DNA from: Thermoplasmata archaeon
GTDB taxonomy: Archaea; Thermoplasmatota; Thermoplasmata; Thermoplasmatales; Thermoplasmataceae
Direction: 5' to 3'
Assembly: GCA_021817255.1 (NCBI GenBank)
Contig: JAKAVO010000009.1
Location: forward strand, 1-62,036
DNA length: 62,036 nt
Shown: positions 61,649 through 62,036 of the stretch, piece by piece
How positions within the stretch are numbered: position 1 is the stretch's first letter
Layout of the letters: every line of letters starts with the position of its first letter
Notes under the pieces: model-generated
Database searches by the model: none
Told to the model about the DNA's origin: nothing
What the model saw: only the letters and a program-made list of their open reading frames with translations
Program-made: the position numbers and the translations under genes

Positions 61649-62036
61649 TTATCTGGTTGCTTTTGCAGCAAATTTTGTGTGCCTTATAATATCTTCAAAT
61701 GTGTCTTCATTCCTTATTGTAATGATTTCTCCTGCCTTTATTAACAGCTCTTTTGGGAGCAGCCTTCCATTATAGTTGCTTGCCATTGACATTGTATATG
61801 CTCCACAGTTAAAGACAGCCACTATATCCCCATTTTCAGGCTCAGGAAGTGTTAAATCTTTTCCTATCCTGTCCGTATTTTCACATATCTGGCCGGTCAC
61901 ATCGGTTTTAAAGTTGTTTTCTTTGCCAAGCTTGTTTGCAATGGTTATGTGGTGATAGGCACCGTAAAGGGCAGGCCTCATCAATAGGTTCATTCCAATG
62001 TCAGTGCCCATGTAGTTTGTATCCTGCCTTTTGACA
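61649..62036 (-). CDS. lysA: Diaminopimelate decarboxylase LysA, C-terminal part
   Basis: The C-terminal ~128 residues of a PLP fold-III decarboxylase are seen; the gene runs beyond the right edge. It contains M-N-L-L-M-R-P-A-L-Y-G-A-Y-H, the cysteine motif T-G-Q-I-C-E-N-T-D, and G-A-Y-T-M-S-M-A-S-N-Y-N-G-R, all hallmarks of diaminopimelate decarboxylase, which turns meso-diaminopimelate into L-lysine. Beside the YkfC-like peptidase it could use diaminopimelate freed from murein. Whether this cell also makes diaminopimelate de novo cannot be judged here. Confidence 0.92.
   Translation of the reverse strand, partial: VKRQDTNYMGTDIGMNLLMRPALYGAYHHITIANKLGKENNFKTDVTGQICENTDRIGKDLTLPEPENGDIVAVFNCGAYTMSMASNYNGRLLPKELLIKAGEIITIRNEDTFEDIIRHTKFAAKATR

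Noticed and set aside
48999-62036. Bacterial contamination as explanation for murQ/nagZ/namZ
   Set aside because: Genes in this stretch have the same archaeal TATA-like spacing, GGTGA-type ribosome sites and codon style as the ribosomal operon, and no break in composition is visible at 49 kb; a coverage check would still be useful.
1-62036. CRISPR array, insertion sequence or prophage
   Set aside because: Reading through the window I saw no regularly spaced direct repeats, no intact transposase or integrase, and no terminal inverted repeat pairs flanking a gene.

Overview
The window comes from a euryarchaeon of the Thermoplasmatales type (relatives of Ferroplasma, Cuniculiplasma and Thermoplasma; the genus cannot be decided from sequence alone). 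The evidence is an archaeal ribosomal super-operon with eukaryote-like members (L19e, L32e, S4e, Rpp29, aIF1), an archaeal Sm-like protein next to L37e, archaeal adenylate kinase, a tricorn-interacting-factor aminopeptidase, a DUF929 protein, many genes preceded by TATA-like boxes about 25 nt upstream (leaderless style), and moderate to low GC. Members of this lineage generally lack a cell wall; that is lineage knowledge, not something read here.

Layout. 1-2885 (minus): an energy-coupling-factor (ECF) importer with S, double-ATPase and T subunits, arranged like YkoEDC. 3-5.1 kb: a HAD phosphatase and an alkaline-phosphatase-fold phosphodiesterase. 5.2-7.1 kb: Sm-like protein, L37e and purF. 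7.1-24.1 kb (minus): an unbroken 17-kb operon from L3 through S14, L30, L15 and secY to adk, a DUF106 insertase-like protein, cmk, cbf5 and a short nop5. 24.4-29.6 kb: isochorismatase-like hydrolase, a GlcD/GlcF-type D-lactate or glycolate oxidase pair, tRNA-Gly(UCC), a membrane protein, triosephosphate isomerase and tRNA-Lys(CUU). 29.8-37.8 kb: four paralogues of an unrecognised ~310-aa family, interspersed with an M20 amidohydrolase, a DUF1059 protein and histidine ammonia-lyase. 38-45.2 kb: DUF929 protein, bactofilin-like beta-repeat protein, a winged-helix regulator, M1 aminopeptidase, threonyl-tRNA synthetase with an inserted zinc ribbon, and a DUF167 protein. 45.3-48.8 kb: fixCX-etfBA, an electron-transferring flavoprotein system.

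49.0-62.0 kb is the most striking part: a dense set of genes that together make a nearly complete pathway for breaking down and salvaging bacterial peptidoglycan (murein). The sugar arm has NagZ (beta-N-acetylglucosaminidase), an AmiE/YbbE-type serine hydrolase (MurNAc-peptide amidase), NamZ (DUF1343 exo-muramidase), a BadF/BadG-type amino-sugar kinase, MurQ (MurNAc-6-P etherase), NagA (deacetylase) and a SIS-domain glucosamine-6-P deaminase/isomerase, leading to fructose-6-P and D-lactate. The peptide arm has an SH3b-NlpC/P60 endopeptidase of YkfC type, a dipeptide (Ala-Glu type) epimerase and diaminopimelate decarboxylase LysA, leading to L-Ala-L-Glu and lysine. A CocE/NonD alpha/beta hydrolase and a DUF218 (YdcF) protein sit within it. 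It resembles the murQRP-amiE-nagZ-namZ and ykfABC systems of Bacillus subtilis, but with a kinase instead of a PTS. None of the encoded enzymes shows a signal peptide, so muropeptides would have to be imported and processed in the cytosol. The D-lactate made by MurQ could feed the GlcD/GlcF pair at 25-28 kb. All functional calls rest on motif and family recognition by eye; no database search was run.
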